From: Gordonia insulae
GTDB lineage: Bacteria > Actinomycetota > Actinomycetes > Mycobacteriales > Mycobacteriaceae
Length of the DNA stretch: 64,000 nt
Assembly: GCF_003855095.1 (NCBI RefSeq)
Contig: NZ_CP033972.1
Coordinates: forward strand, 4,216,001-4,280,000
Reading direction: 5' to 3'
The notes below the pieces were generated by a model, which made no database searches, was not told the DNA's origin, and saw nothing but the letters and a program-made list of their open reading frames with translations. Below are positions 36,693-45,542 of this stretch, piece after piece. A program made the translations under genes and the position numbers. Numbering within the stretch: the first letter of the stretch is position 1; each line of letters starts with the position of its first letter.

Positions 36693-37061
36693 ATGACCAT
36701 CGCCGTCGACGCGGACCATCGCGCAGCGCATCCCTACAGCCCCGCCTTCGCGGTGGCCGGATTCGGATTCGTTTCCGGCGCACTGTCAGTCGACCAGAGC
36801 GGGCACGCCGTGGACGGGGTCGAGCCGGCGTTCGACGCCGCGATCGCCCGGCTCGCCGAGCGTCTCGCGACGATTGACATGACTCTCGCCGACGTCGTCA
36901 AGACCACCTACTTCGTGACCGACGTCTCGCTGCGGGACGCGGCAAACCGTCACTACGAGAAAATCTTCGACGATCCGCGGCCGGCTCGGTCGTTCGTCGA
37001 GGTCGCAGCGCTCCCGTACGGCGCAACCGTCGAAATCGAAGCCATCGCGCACGCCGCCTGA
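36693..37061 (+). CDS. RidA (YjgF/YER057c/UK114) family enamine/imine deaminase
   Basis: A 122-residue RidA protein. The conserved arginine that binds the carboxylate of imine substrates is present in PARSFVEVAALPYGATVEIEAIA. The start at 36693 has GAAAGGA upstream, one of three near-identical leaders in this operon (also before 37099 and 37653). Catabolic RidA proteins such as 2-aminomuconate deaminase or RutC hydrolyse nitrogen-bearing intermediates, which hints that the pathway handles an amino or N-heterocyclic compound. A second, altered copy is at 45886. Confidence 0.88.
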   Translation: MTIAVDADHRAAHPYSPAFAVAGFGFVSGALSVDQSGHAVDGVEPAFDAAIARLAERLATIDMTLADVVKTTYFVTDVSLRDAANRHYEKIFDDPRPARSFVEVAALPYGATVEIEAIAHAA

Positions 37062-37098
37062 CCCCCGACAGATACAACCCACCCGAAAGGACGTCATC

Positions 37099-37617
37099 AT
37101 GACCGCACCGGAGAAGACCACCGTGGACCTCGACCAGCAGATCGACGCCTGCATCGCGAGCCGCGACACCCGCTACGAGGACTGGGACACCCTCGGATTC
37201 CAGGCCGCCAAGGGCGGAGATCGATTCAAGCGCGCGCAGATCCGCTATATCGGATCGGGTGCCACCGGCAACCATGACGGCGACAACCGCACGCTGCCGT
37301 CCGAGCACTTCACCTTCTCGAACATGCGCCTGCCAGCCGGCGCGGTCGGACCCGAGCACACGCACCACGACGTGGAGGAAGTGTTCTTCGTCCTCGAGGG
37401 CGAGCTCGAGGTGGCCGTCCACGACGTCGAGGACGGCACCAAAAAGGCGGTGCGCCGCCTCGGATACCGCGACCTCATCCGCGTGCCGGCCGGTGTGCCG
37501 CGCAGTCTCGCCAACGTCGGGGACACCGACGCGCTGTTCTGCGTGATCATCGGCGCCCCGAAGCCCCAGCTGCCCACCTACCCGCCCAGCTCGGAGATGT
37601 ACGGCGTCACCCGCTGA
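37099..37617 (+). CDS. Cupin-domain protein
   Basis: A 172-residue single-domain cupin. Motif 1 is GPEHTHHDVEEVFFVLEGELEV, with two His and a Glu that usually bind a metal, and motif 2 is RVPAGVPRSLANVGD, in which the usual final His of the motif is replaced. It could be a dioxygenase, an isomerase or a small-molecule binding protein; none can be chosen from sequence. Leader CGAAAGGACGTCATC is almost the same as that of the RidA gene. Confidence 0.85.
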   Translation: MTAPEKTTVDLDQQIDACIASRDTRYEDWDTLGFQAAKGGDRFKRAQIRYIGSGATGNHDGDNRTLPSEHFTFSNMRLPAGAVGPEHTHHDVEEVFFVLEGELEVAVHDVEDGTKKAVRRLGYRDLIRVPAGVPRSLANVGDTDALFCVIIGAPKPQLPTYPPSSEMYGVTR

Positions 37618-37652
37618 CCCGTCACCCGACCGACCGGAAAGGATCGCCACCG

Positions 37653-38621
37653 ATGTCCGCAGCGCACACGAGCTCAGACACGTCGAGAATCCTTCGCGTC
37701 CAGCAGAAGACGTGGGAGGCCGACGGCATCACCAGCGTCACCTTCGTCGATCCGACCGGGGCCCCGCTGCCGAGTTGGGACCCGGGTGCTCATGTCGCGC
37801 TACACCTTCCGGGCGGACTGATCCGCGAGTACTCCCTCTGCTCGGACCCGCGCGACACGGCACGCTGGACGGTCGCCGTGCTCCGCGCCGAGCAATCGAG
37901 GGGTGGCAGCACGCTCGTCCACGACCGGCTGTCGGTCGGCGCCGAGATCCGGATCGACGGTCCCCGCAACGCATTCGCACTGGAACCTGACGCGACGGAG
38001 CATGTGCTGGTCGCCGGCGGTGTCGGCATCACCCCGATCGTGGCGATGATGCGCAGACTGCAGGACAGCGGGAGTCGCTGGCGGATGCTCTACGCCGGCC
38101 GGTCACGCCGGACGATGGCCTTCGTCGACGAGGTGACCGCCCACGGTGACGTCGTGACGATCCACGCCGACGACGAGGTGGGCGGCCTACCCGACCTGGA
38201 GGCCGCAGTCGGTGTCGCGCAGCCGGGTTCGGTGGTCTATTGCTGCGGCCCGGCGCCGCTGCTGGACGCGGTTGCCTCGGCCGTGCCGGACGGTGTCACA
38301 GTCCGTACCGAGCGGTTCTCGGCACCCGTCGCTGTCACACCCGTCGGCGACGATCCGGCCTTCGACGTCGTGCTCGAACGCAGTGGCCAACGGGTCCATG
38401 TCGCACCGGACATCTCGGTGCTCGACGCCCTCATCGACGCGGGCGTCGACGTACCGAGCTCCTGCACCGAAGGAATCTGCGGTACCTGCGAGGTGGGTGT
38501 CGTCAAAGGCGACGTCGACCACCGGGACTTCCTGCTCAGCGAGACCGAGCACGCCGCGAACACCACGATGTTCCCGTGCGTATCACGCTGCCGCTCCGCC
38601 GAACTCGTACTCGATCTCTAG
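37653..38621 (+). CDS. Phthalate-dioxygenase-reductase-type ferredoxin reductase (FMN, NAD(P)H, [2Fe-2S])
   Basis: A 322-residue electron-transfer protein. The FMN domain has REYSLCSDP, the NAD domain GGVGITPIVAMM and CCGPAPLLDAV, and a C-terminal plant-type [2Fe-2S] domain has cysteines 271, 276 and 279 (SSCTEGICGTCEVG) with a fourth near 309 (FPCVSRC). The order FMN-NAD-2Fe2S is that of phthalate dioxygenase reductase and vanillate demethylase VanB. It is the expected partner of the Rieske oxygenase at 44436, although the genes lie 6 kb apart in the operon. Confidence 0.92.
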   Translation: MSAAHTSSDTSRILRVQQKTWEADGITSVTFVDPTGAPLPSWDPGAHVALHLPGGLIREYSLCSDPRDTARWTVAVLRAEQSRGGSTLVHDRLSVGAEIRIDGPRNAFALEPDATEHVLVAGGVGITPIVAMMRRLQDSGSRWRMLYAGRSRRTMAFVDEVTAHGDVVTIHADDEVGGLPDLEAAVGVAQPGSVVYCCGPAPLLDAVASAVPDGVTVRTERFSAPVAVTPVGDDPAFDVVLERSGQRVHVAPDISVLDALIDAGVDVPSSCTEGICGTCEVGVVKGDVDHRDFLLSETEHAANTTMFPCVSRCRSAELVLDL

Positions 38622-38632
38622 AAGGAACCACC

Positions 38633-39628
38633 GTGCTCCACGCCCCGATGTCACCGCTCGCCGACGGGCCGGTCTGCCGCCTGCGCAGCCTGCGTTCGGT
38701 CGCGCTGACCGTGCCCGATCCGATCGCCTCCCGTGACTTCTACCACGAGGTCTGGGGGCTGTCGACCGTCGATGAGGACGGCGACCGATTCTGGCTGCGC
38801 GCCACCGGCACCGAACATCATGTCCTGGATCTGCGGGCCGGTGATGTGAATGCTCTGGGCCGCATCACCTTTGCGGTCGCGACTCCTCGTGAGGTGGACG
38901 ACGCGGCCCGTGTACTCGAAGCGCTGGGCATCCCGCTGCTCCGTGCGCCCGGGCCGCTCGACGACGCGGGCGGCGGATACGGCCTGCAGCTCGTCGACCC
39001 CGAGGGGCGGACGATCGAACTGTCCGCGGACACCTTCGCGGTCCCGACGGATGAGCCGGCCGGACGTCGGGCGGTGCCGCGGAAGATCGCCCACGTCGTC
39101 CTGAACACCACCGACATCGAACGCACCGCGTGGTTCTACACCCGTGTCCTCGGCATGCGTGTATCCGACTGGTCCGAACGGCAGATGGCGTTTCTGCGGT
39201 GCAACTCCGATCACCACGTCATCGCGCTCAACCAAGCGTCCTGGCCGTCGCTCAACCACATCGCGTACGAGATGACATCGATCGACCACTTCATGCGCGG
39301 CATCGGAAGTCTGCGGTCGCACGGCATCTCGCCTCAATGGGGACCCGGGCGACACGGGCCGGGCGACAACACCTTCTCGTACTTCACCGACCCCGCGGGC
39401 CTCGTCTGCGAGTACACCTCCGAGGTCGCCCAGATCGACGAGGACGCCTGGCTCTGTCGCACCTGGCGGCGCACCCCCGAGCTCTCCGATACCTGGGGGA
39501 CGGCCGGGCCGCCGAGCAGCACCATCCGGTCGGCCATGGCCGGAATCCCTGACCTCGGTGCGCGGGCGCTGGTGGCGGCGCACGAGGACTACTTCTACGG
39601 GGCGCCCGAGACGGCGGGTGTCTCATGA
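38633..39628 (+). CDS. Type I extradiol ring-cleavage dioxygenase (VOC superfamily)
   Basis: A 331-residue two-module vicinal-oxygen-chelate protein. The C-terminal module shows the iron ligands of type I extradiol enzymes: His in PRKIAHVVLNT, His in SLNHIAYEM and Glu in LVCEYTSE, with GRHGPGDNTFSYFTDPAG containing the usual second-sphere residues. It should cleave a catechol-type ring next to the hydroxyls. The GTG at 38633 has GAAGGAAC upstream. The stop overlaps the hydrolase start (ATGA), the standard pairing of meta-cleavage dioxygenase and C-C hydrolase. Confidence 0.9.
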   Translation: MLHAPMSPLADGPVCRLRSLRSVALTVPDPIASRDFYHEVWGLSTVDEDGDRFWLRATGTEHHVLDLRAGDVNALGRITFAVATPREVDDAARVLEALGIPLLRAPGPLDDAGGGYGLQLVDPEGRTIELSADTFAVPTDEPAGRRAVPRKIAHVVLNTTDIERTAWFYTRVLGMRVSDWSERQMAFLRCNSDHHVIALNQASWPSLNHIAYEMTSIDHFMRGIGSLRSHGISPQWGPGRHGPGDNTFSYFTDPAGLVCEYTSEVAQIDEDAWLCRTWRRTPELSDTWGTAGPPSSTIRSAMAGIPDLGARALVAAHEDYFYGAPETAGVS

Positions 39629-40425
39629 CCGTCGCAGCTTCCGCCGTCGACGGTCTCAACGTCGTCGAGCACCGATCGCACCGCGAGATCCGCACGGATC
39701 GGCCGGTGCTCCTACTGCACGGCATCGGCGGCTCGGCGGACTCGTGTGCGCCGCTGGCCGAGCGCCTCGCCGCGGCAGGTGTGCCGTCCTGGTGCCTCGA
39801 TGCGCCCGGGTACGGCAGGTCCGCCGATCCGATGCCCGGCGTCGACGTGGTCGCCGCGGTCATCGATCTGATCGAGCGCACGTGGCCGGCGCAACCCGTC
39901 ACTCTCCTCGGTACGTCGTGGGGTGGTGTCGTGGCCATCGCGGTCGCCCTCCGCCGCCCCGAGATCGTTGCCGCACTCGTCCTGGCCGACAGCACCCGCG
40001 GGTCAGGCACCACCGCCGGGAAGGCCGACGCCATGCTCGCCCGGATCGCCGAACTCCGCGAACGTGGTGCCGACGCCGTTGCGGCCGAACGCGCCCCGCG
40101 GCTGACCGCCCCCGGAGCGGCACCCATCGTGTGCCAAACAGTACGTCGATCGATGGCGGACATCCGGATTCCCGGTTTCACCGCGGCAGCAGAGTTCATG
40201 GCGACCACCGACCACGGCCCGGACCTGGCGCGGGTCGACTGCCCGACGCTGGTCCTCGTCGGCGAGCACGACGTGATCACCGGCGTCGACGAGTCGCGGG
40301 CGCTCGCGAACGGTATCCGCGGTGCGCAGTTGCACATCATCGGCGCCGCGGGCCACGTGGCCGTCCAGGAGCGGCCCGACACCGTCGCCGATCTCGTCCT
40401 CGAGTTCCTCGGTGGTCTGTCATGA
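39625..40425 (+). CDS. Alpha/beta hydrolase, probable meta-cleavage-product C-C hydrolase
   Basis: A 266-residue hydrolase with LLLHGIGGSADS (oxyanion), the nucleophile elbow GTSWGG (Ser), the acid in LVLVGEHDVITG and the His in GAAGHVAVQERP. It is coupled to the extradiol dioxygenase before it and to the SDR after it by ATGA overlaps, which supports hydrolysis of the ring-fission product. An ester or lactone hydrolase is the alternative. Confidence 0.87.
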   Translation: MTVAASAVDGLNVVEHRSHREIRTDRPVLLLHGIGGSADSCAPLAERLAAAGVPSWCLDAPGYGRSADPMPGVDVVAAVIDLIERTWPAQPVTLLGTSWGGVVAIAVALRRPEIVAALVLADSTRGSGTTAGKADAMLARIAELRERGADAVAAERAPRLTAPGAAPIVCQTVRRSMADIRIPGFTAAAEFMATTDHGPDLARVDCPTLVLVGEHDVITGVDESRALANGIRGAQLHIIGAAGHVAVQERPDTVADLVLEFLGGLS

Positions 40426-41165
40426 CCCCCGGCACCATCGTGGTCACCGGCGGCGGACGCGGCCTCGGCCGCAGCATCGCCGAACGCTGTTGCCGCGAGG
40501 GACACCGCGTCGTCATCGCCGAGCGCGACCCCGATACCGCCCACGCCGCCGAGCGCGACCTCCTCGTCGCCGGGCACGACGCCACCGCGATCGTCACCGA
40601 CATCGCCCACATCGGGTCGGTGCGGGCACTCGCGGACCGCCTCGACGCAGACGGCCACCGGGTCGTCGGCCTCGTCAACAACGCCGCCATCGCCGACGGA
40701 GTCGGTGGTGCAACCTTCTTCGACCTCGCCGATGACGAGTTCGACCGGCTGTCCACCGTGAACGTCCGCGGCACCTGGTCGGTGACCAAATATCTGTGGC
40801 CCATGCTGTCCGCCGCGCAGGGCTCGGTGGTGAACATCGCCTCCGACGTCGCGCTGTACGGGTCACCCCGCCTGGTGCACTACGTGTCGTCGAAGGCTGC
40901 GGTCATCGGCATGACACGTTCGATGGCGCGCGACGCGGGCGAGTTCGGCGTGCGCGTCAACGCAGTCGCGCCCGGGCTGATCCGGGTCGAGGCGACCGAA
41001 TCCGTACCCGACGAGCGGTATCGCACCTACGCCGAGGGCCGGGCTCTCAAACGCGAACAGACACCCGAGGACGTCGCCGGGGTGGTGCGGTTCCTGCTCT
41101 CCGACGATGCCGCATTCGTCACCGGCCAGACCATCGTCGTCGACGGCGGCTTCATCTTCCGCTGA
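40422..41165 (+). CDS. Short-chain dehydrogenase/reductase (complete catalytic set)
   Basis: A 247-residue SDR with the cofactor loop TGGGRGLG, NNAA, the Ser in NIASDVALYG and the YxxxK motif in HYVSSKAA, ending in the usual FVTGQTIVVDGG. It may oxidise a dihydrodiol or reduce a ketone. The Asp or Glu after strand 2 (AERDP) suggests NAD(H) preference. It overlaps the hydrolase by 4 bp. Confidence 0.9.
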   Translation: MTPGTIVVTGGGRGLGRSIAERCCREGHRVVIAERDPDTAHAAERDLLVAGHDATAIVTDIAHIGSVRALADRLDADGHRVVGLVNNAAIADGVGGATFFDLADDEFDRLSTVNVRGTWSVTKYLWPMLSAAQGSVVNIASDVALYGSPRLVHYVSSKAAVIGMTRSMARDAGEFGVRVNAVAPGLIRVEATESVPDERYRTYAEGRALKREQTPEDVAGVVRFLLSDDAAFVTGQTIVVDGGFIFR

Positions 41166-41209
41166 CCGACTCACGCCACCACCACACACCACCACACGAG
41201 GAGAACGCC

Positions 41210-41992
41210 ATGGATCTGCAGCTCGACGGCCGCCGGATTCTGATCACCGGTGCGAGCTCCGGGATCGGACTCGCCACGGCGCGGCTGCTCGCGGAGGAAG
41301 GGGCGCGCCTCGCCCTGTGCGCACGCGATGTTCAGCGGCTGCGTTCCGCCACCGAGGAACTGGCCGCAGTCACCGACGTCGTCACGGCGGCGTGCGATGT
41401 CACCGACCGGTCCTCGGTGGACGACTTCGTCGACTCGGCGGTCGACCGACTCGGCGGTCTCGACGGCGTGGTCTGCAACGCGGGCCGGTCGCTGATGCGC
41501 ACCCTCGACGAGACCAGCGACGAGGAGATCCGGGACGAGTTCGACCTCAAGATCTTCGGCGCCCTCAACGTGGTCAGGGCAGCACGCCCCGCGCTGGCCA
41601 AGTCCGATGCCGGGTCGATCGTGGTCGTCAACGCAATCCTCTCCCGCCAGCCAGAGCTCCGGCTCGCGATCACCGCTGCCGCACGGGCCGGGCTGCTCAA
41701 CCTGTCCAGGTCGCTCGCCGGAGACCTCGCCGTCGACGGGATCCGGGTGAACTCGGTCCTGCTCGGGCTCGTCGACACCGGACAGTGGCAGCGGCGCTTC
41801 GTGGAGAGCGGTTCGCCCGCCGACTTCGACGAATGGAGCGCGGAGATCGCCCACGACCGCGGAATAGCGTTGGGCCGCTTCGGCACCGCCGACGAACTCG
41901 CCTTCCCGGTGACCACACTGCTGTCCCCACGAAACAGCTACATGACCGGCGCAGCCCTCGACGTCGGTGGCGGTGTCCACCGCTACGCCTGA
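41210..41992 (+). CDS. SDR-fold protein lacking the catalytic YxxxK motif
   Basis: A 260-residue SDR. The Rossmann start is intact (TGASSGIGLATARL, CARD, CNAG), but where Ser, Tyr and Lys are expected the sequence reads VVNAILSRQPELRLAITAAARAG, with no YxxxK. The C-terminal SPRNSYMTGAALDVGGG is normal. Known relatives with an AARAG segment also miss the motif, so this may be a defined subgroup with a different reaction or a binding role. It has its own GAGGAG ribosome site 45 bp after the previous SDR. Confidence 0.85.
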   Translation: MDLQLDGRRILITGASSGIGLATARLLAEEGARLALCARDVQRLRSATEELAAVTDVVTAACDVTDRSSVDDFVDSAVDRLGGLDGVVCNAGRSLMRTLDETSDEEIRDEFDLKIFGALNVVRAARPALAKSDAGSIVVVNAILSRQPELRLAITAAARAGLLNLSRSLAGDLAVDGIRVNSVLLGLVDTGQWQRRFVESGSPADFDEWSAEIAHDRGIALGRFGTADELAFPVTTLLSPRNSYMTGAALDVGGGVHRYA

Positions 41993-42021
41993 CACCGACG
42001 ACCATCCCTCAGGAGACCACC

Positions 42022-43716
42022 ATGACCACCCAGCCCGAGTCCCACCGCCAGACCGGCGGCGACGTCCTCGTGGAGGTGATGCGCCGCCACGGCATCACCA
42101 CCGCATTCGGCGTCGTCAGCATCCACAACCTGCCACTGGTCGAGGCTGTCGACCGCGACCTCACCTTTGTCGAGATGCGACACGAGGCCGCCGCGGTCAA
42201 CGCCGCCGACGGGTTCGCGCGAGCGTCCGGCGGGATCGGGATCGCGTTGACGAGCACCGGAACCGGAGCGGGCAACGCGGCCGGATCGATGGTCGAGGCA
42301 CTGACCGCAGGGAGTCGCGTCCTGCACATCACCGGACAGATCGAGAGCGAGCACCTGGCACCGGGGCGCCCCGCCGCGAGTCGCGGCGTGATCCACGAGT
42401 TCCCGCGCCAACCACAGATGCTCGACGCGATCTCCGCGTACTCCGCGACGATCCGCGACGCGAAAGAAGCCGGGGCCGAACTGGAAGCAGCGATCGCGCG
42501 GGTTCTGGCCGCTCCTTCGGGCCCGGCCAGCGTCGAGTGGCCCACCGATCTGCAGTACCTTGCCTCTCCCGATCAGCAGCGCCCATCCGAGTCGGCACCG
42601 CGACCCGTCCCGAGCGTCGACGCCGACTCCGTCGCCTGCGCAGCGGATCTCCTCCGTACTGCCAGGTCGCCGCTGATCTGGCTCGGTGGGGGTGCGGCGG
42701 GTGCGGGCGTGGCCATCGGCGAACTCGCACACCGTCTGGGCGCGGGCATCCTCACCAGCAACTCCGGCCGGGGCATCGTGGACGAGGACGATCCGCTGGT
42801 GATCGGCAACTTCGCCACCACACCCGCCGCCCGCGAACTGATCGCCGACGCCGACGTCCTGCTGGCGATCGGTACGCATTTCCGCTCCAATGAGACGGCC
42901 TCGTACAGCCTTCCGTTGCCCGCGAATCTGATCCAGATCGACGTTGTGCCGGCGACCATCGGCCGGGTCTATCCGGCCACCGTCGGTGTCCTCGGCGACG
43001 CCGGTGAGTCGGTGCGTGCCATCGCCGCGCACCTCGACACCGGAACCGCCGAACCCGGATGGCGCGACCGGGTCACCGAGGTTCGCGGCGTCGTACGCCG
43101 CCAACTGACCTCGTACATCGGCGGCTACGCGGAGATCTGCGAGGCGATCCGCACCGCCGTGCCCGCCCGGTCGGTCATCGCCCGCGACGTCACCATCCCG
43201 TCGAGTCAGTGGGGTAACCGCCTGTTGCCCATCCACGAGCAGGCGACCAACGTGTTCCCTCTCGGCGGCGGGATCGGGCAGGGGCTGGCCATGGGTATCG
43301 GCGCCGCGCATGCCCGCCCCGACGTTCCGACGCTGGTCATGGCCGGCGACGGCGGCCTGGCCGTCCACCTCGGTGAACTGGCCTCCCTCGCCGGCTCCGG
43401 AGCACATGTGATCGTGCTGGTGTTCAACGACGGCGGATACGGAGTTCTGCGAAACATGCAGGAAAAGAACGGATTCCGTCGATCCGGAGTTGACCTGCAC
43501 ACCCCCCGCTTCGATCTGCTCGCGGCGTCGATGGATCTGCCGTACCGACTCGTCCAGGGCCCCGGATCCATATCCGCCGCACTCGACCAGGCCGTCGGTC
43601 GGCGGGGGCCATCGGTCATCGAGGTCGACGTCGAAGCGCTGGACCCGGTGCCGGGACCGTTCGTGCCGCCGGTGCACGTGCCCACCGCAGATCACCAGAA
43701 CGGTGGACGGTCGTGA
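42022..43716 (+). CDS. ThDP-dependent enzyme (acetolactate synthase/benzoylformate decarboxylase family)
   Basis: A 564-residue three-domain ThDP enzyme. E55 in VEMRHEAAAVNAADGFAR activates the cofactor; the central domain follows near 190-330; the ThDP/Mg motif is GDGGLAVHLGELASLAGSGA to FNDGGYG, the GDG...N pattern. FPLGGGIGQGLAMGIGAA is typical of the decarboxylase branch. No FAD-binding signature of true acetolactate synthases is obvious. In the operon it probably decarboxylates or ligates a 2-oxo acid from ring fission, giving an aldehyde for the ALDH. The start at 42022 has AGGAG upstream. Confidence 0.88.
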   Translation: MTTQPESHRQTGGDVLVEVMRRHGITTAFGVVSIHNLPLVEAVDRDLTFVEMRHEAAAVNAADGFARASGGIGIALTSTGTGAGNAAGSMVEALTAGSRVLHITGQIESEHLAPGRPAASRGVIHEFPRQPQMLDAISAYSATIRDAKEAGAELEAAIARVLAAPSGPASVEWPTDLQYLASPDQQRPSESAPRPVPSVDADSVACAADLLRTARSPLIWLGGGAAGAGVAIGELAHRLGAGILTSNSGRGIVDEDDPLVIGNFATTPAARELIADADVLLAIGTHFRSNETASYSLPLPANLIQIDVVPATIGRVYPATVGVLGDAGESVRAIAAHLDTGTAEPGWRDRVTEVRGVVRRQLTSYIGGYAEICEAIRTAVPARSVIARDVTIPSSQWGNRLLPIHEQATNVFPLGGGIGQGLAMGIGAAHARPDVPTLVMAGDGGLAVHLGELASLAGSGAHVIVLVFNDGGYGVLRNMQEKNGFRRSGVDLHTPRFDLLAASMDLPYRLVQGPGSISAALDQAVGRRGPSVIEVDVEALDPVPGPFVPPVHVPTADHQNGGRS

Positions 43717-44168
43717 TCGCCCCGAAGCTCTGGTGGGACGACGGCGCCCTCGCCGCCGTGGCGGCGGGCGAGCAGACTCACGTCTTCGCCGCCGGGGACC
43801 ACGTTGCCGACGCCATCCGGCTCGCGGTAGCGCACCCCGAGGTCGTGTTGAGTCTTGTACTGGCCGAGCCGGTTCCGGTGCCTGACGACGTCGTCCCGTT
43901 GCTCGCACAGGTCGTCGTACCGACTCTCGTCCTGGCGTCGGCGCCATCATCTGACGCGGATCTCACTGCCGCCCAAAAGCTCGCGGGTGAGATCGACAAC
44001 GGCGTGTTCGTCGTCATCGATGGTGCGCCGCGACCGGTCCACACCGAACGGCGGGAGTCGTTCGCCGAGTGGTCCGCATCCTTCGTCGCCATCGCCGAAG
44101 GTCTGGCCGCCCGCGACGGGCGCCTGCTCACCCCACCCACCCCACTCATCGAAGGAGCTCTCCGATGA
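43713..44168 (+). CDS. Short alpha/beta-hydrolase-like protein without a nucleophile elbow
   Basis: A 151-residue protein that reads like the last half of an alpha/beta hydrolase: LVLAEPVPVPDD, then the strand PTLVLASAP where the catalytic acid usually follows, and VVIDGAPRPVHTERRESFAEW. The GxSxG elbow of a full hydrolase is absent, so catalysis is unlikely. It is coupled to the ThDP enzyme (GTGA) and to the small protein after it (ATGA), so it is maintained as an operon member and may be structural or regulatory. Confidence 0.65.
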   Translation: MIAPKLWWDDGALAAVAAGEQTHVFAAGDHVADAIRLAVAHPEVVLSLVLAEPVPVPDDVVPLLAQVVVPTLVLASAPSSDADLTAAQKLAGEIDNGVFVVIDGAPRPVHTERRESFAEWSASFVAIAEGLAARDGRLLTPPTPLIEGALR

Positions 44169-44434
44169 ACACTCGCACAGCGAAATTCCCTGTCGATGCG
44201 CTCGGCCGGGCGACGTTCCGCGAGCCCTATCTCGAGACGCATCAGACCCACCCGGAACCGATCACACCCTACGAGGACAAGCTCGCCGGCTCGTTGTCCG
44301 AGGTGTTCGCCGACGGTGCAACGACTCTCGACGATGTGGTCGACGGCCTGAATGCCCTGGGACTGCACGGACCCGATGGTGGCCCGTGGACCGACGAGAC
44401 CTTCCGCGCCGAGATGCGCAGATTGGGGAAATGA
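44165..44434 (+). CDS. Small protein with recombinase-like helix-turn-helix domain
   Basis: An 89-residue protein (TPYEDKLAGSLSEVFADGATTLDDVVDGLNAL...PWTDETFRAEMRRLG). The second half resembles the recombinase-like helix-turn-helix found next to Rieske oxygenases, where the phrase GPDGGPWTxExFxxEMxxLG is common. In that setting it is unlikely to recombine DNA; it may bind the oxygenase. It overlaps the gene before it and is separated from the Rieske gene by 1 bp. Confidence 0.75.
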   Translation: MNTRTAKFPVDALGRATFREPYLETHQTHPEPITPYEDKLAGSLSEVFADGATTLDDVVDGLNALGLHGPDGGPWTDETFRAEMRRLGK

Positions 44435-44435
44435 C

Positions 44436-45542
44436 ATGACCACCACCGAAACCCGCACCACGCCCCGGCCGACACCACGAGGACGACCGACCTTCGCCGT
44501 GGGCACCCGGCGTCACCTGGACGCCGACGAGATCGCCGCCACCGGTCTGCGCGACCGCTGGTACCCGATCCTGCCGTCGCACATGGTCGAGGCCGGGGCG
44601 ATGGTCCCGGTCCGGCGTCTCGAGGTCGACTGGGTGCTGTTTCGAGACGCCCATGGCGTTGTGCACATGCTCGAGGACCGCTGCCCGCATCGCAGCGCAC
44701 CCCTGTCGGTGGGTCAGCACCTCGGCGATCGGATTGCATGCGCCTACCACGGTGTCCAGGTGGATGGCGGCGGCACCGTGGTCTCCGTTCCCGGGATGCC
44801 GGGCTGCGCACTCGAAGGGCGGCGCGCGACGGCCTCGCTCGAGGTCGTCGAGGCCGCCGACACCATATTCGCCTATATCCCGCTGACCGCGGACTCGGTG
44901 CCCACGCCGTTCGTGCTCCCGGACCGGCTCTCCGATCCGGAGGTCTCGTGGTTTCCCAACTTCGCGGAATGGGCCGGACCGTGGCGGTTCTACATGGACA
45001 ATGTGCTCGACCCGATGCACGGCGCATTCCTGCATCGCAATTCGCACTCGATGTTCGGAGGTGACACCTCCGCTCGATTCCGCATCCGCGAGACCGACCG
45101 CGGGTTCTTCTTCGAGAAGACCGATCAGTGCGGCGTGAACTTCGACTGGGTCGAGTTCGTACGCGGTTCCATGGATTACGTCGATCTGGAGATCCCGTAC
45201 GGACCCGCCGCCGGTCCCGGCGGGGTGTTCGGCATCGTCGGGATGAGCACACCCATCGACTGCTCGACGTCGGCGATCTTCCACTGGCGTACCCGTCGAG
45301 TCAGCGGATGGGAACGCGAGGCCTGGCGGTTCCTCTACCGGACACGGCTCGAGGAGAAGCACTGGGAGGTGCTCGAGCAGGACCGCCTCGTCCTCGAGGT
45401 GCTGGCGAACGACGCCGATCGCGAGGAGCACCTGTACCAACACGATCTCGGAGTGTCCCGCATCCGGCGCATCTATCGGGCCGATGCCGTCGCGCAGGCC
45501 GCCGCTCTCGCCGCGGCGAACGGTGCGGGGTTGGCGACGTGA
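44436..45542 (+). CDS. Rieske non-heme iron oxygenase, alpha subunit
   Basis: A 368-residue aromatic-ring oxygenase of the VanA/LigXa-like monooxygenase or demethylase group. Rieske cluster ligands are C83 and H85 (RCPHRS) and C102 and H105 (CAYHG). The catalytic iron site is around residue 190 in MDNVLDPMHGAFLHR, giving the two His and the bridging Asp. No beta-subunit gene is present, which agrees with the homo-oligomeric demethylase/monooxygenase class. Electrons should come from the reductase at 37653. The stop overlaps the next gene (GTGA). Confidence 0.92.
   Translation: MTTTETRTTPRPTPRGRPTFAVGTRRHLDADEIAATGLRDRWYPILPSHMVEAGAMVPVRRLEVDWVLFRDAHGVVHMLEDRCPHRSAPLSVGQHLGDRIACAYHGVQVDGGGTVVSVPGMPGCALEGRRATASLEVVEAADTIFAYIPLTADSVPTPFVLPDRLSDPEVSWFPNFAEWAGPWRFYMDNVLDPMHGAFLHRNSHSMFGGDTSARFRIRETDRGFFFEKTDQCGVNFDWVEFVRGSMDYVDLEIPYGPAAGPGGVFGIVGMSTPIDCSTSAIFHWRTRRVSGWEREAWRFLYRTRLEEKHWEVLEQDRLVLEVLANDADREEHLYQHDLGVSRIRRIYRADAVAQAAALAAANGAGLAT

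Noticed and set aside
41983..43950. A 655-codon minus-strand frame over the ThDP enzyme
   Set aside because: Antisense shadow; the plus-strand gene has all ThDP motifs.
44165..44434. Site-specific recombinase
   Set aside because: Only the small helix-turn-helix-like part is present, without catalytic domain, and it is locked into a catabolic operon.
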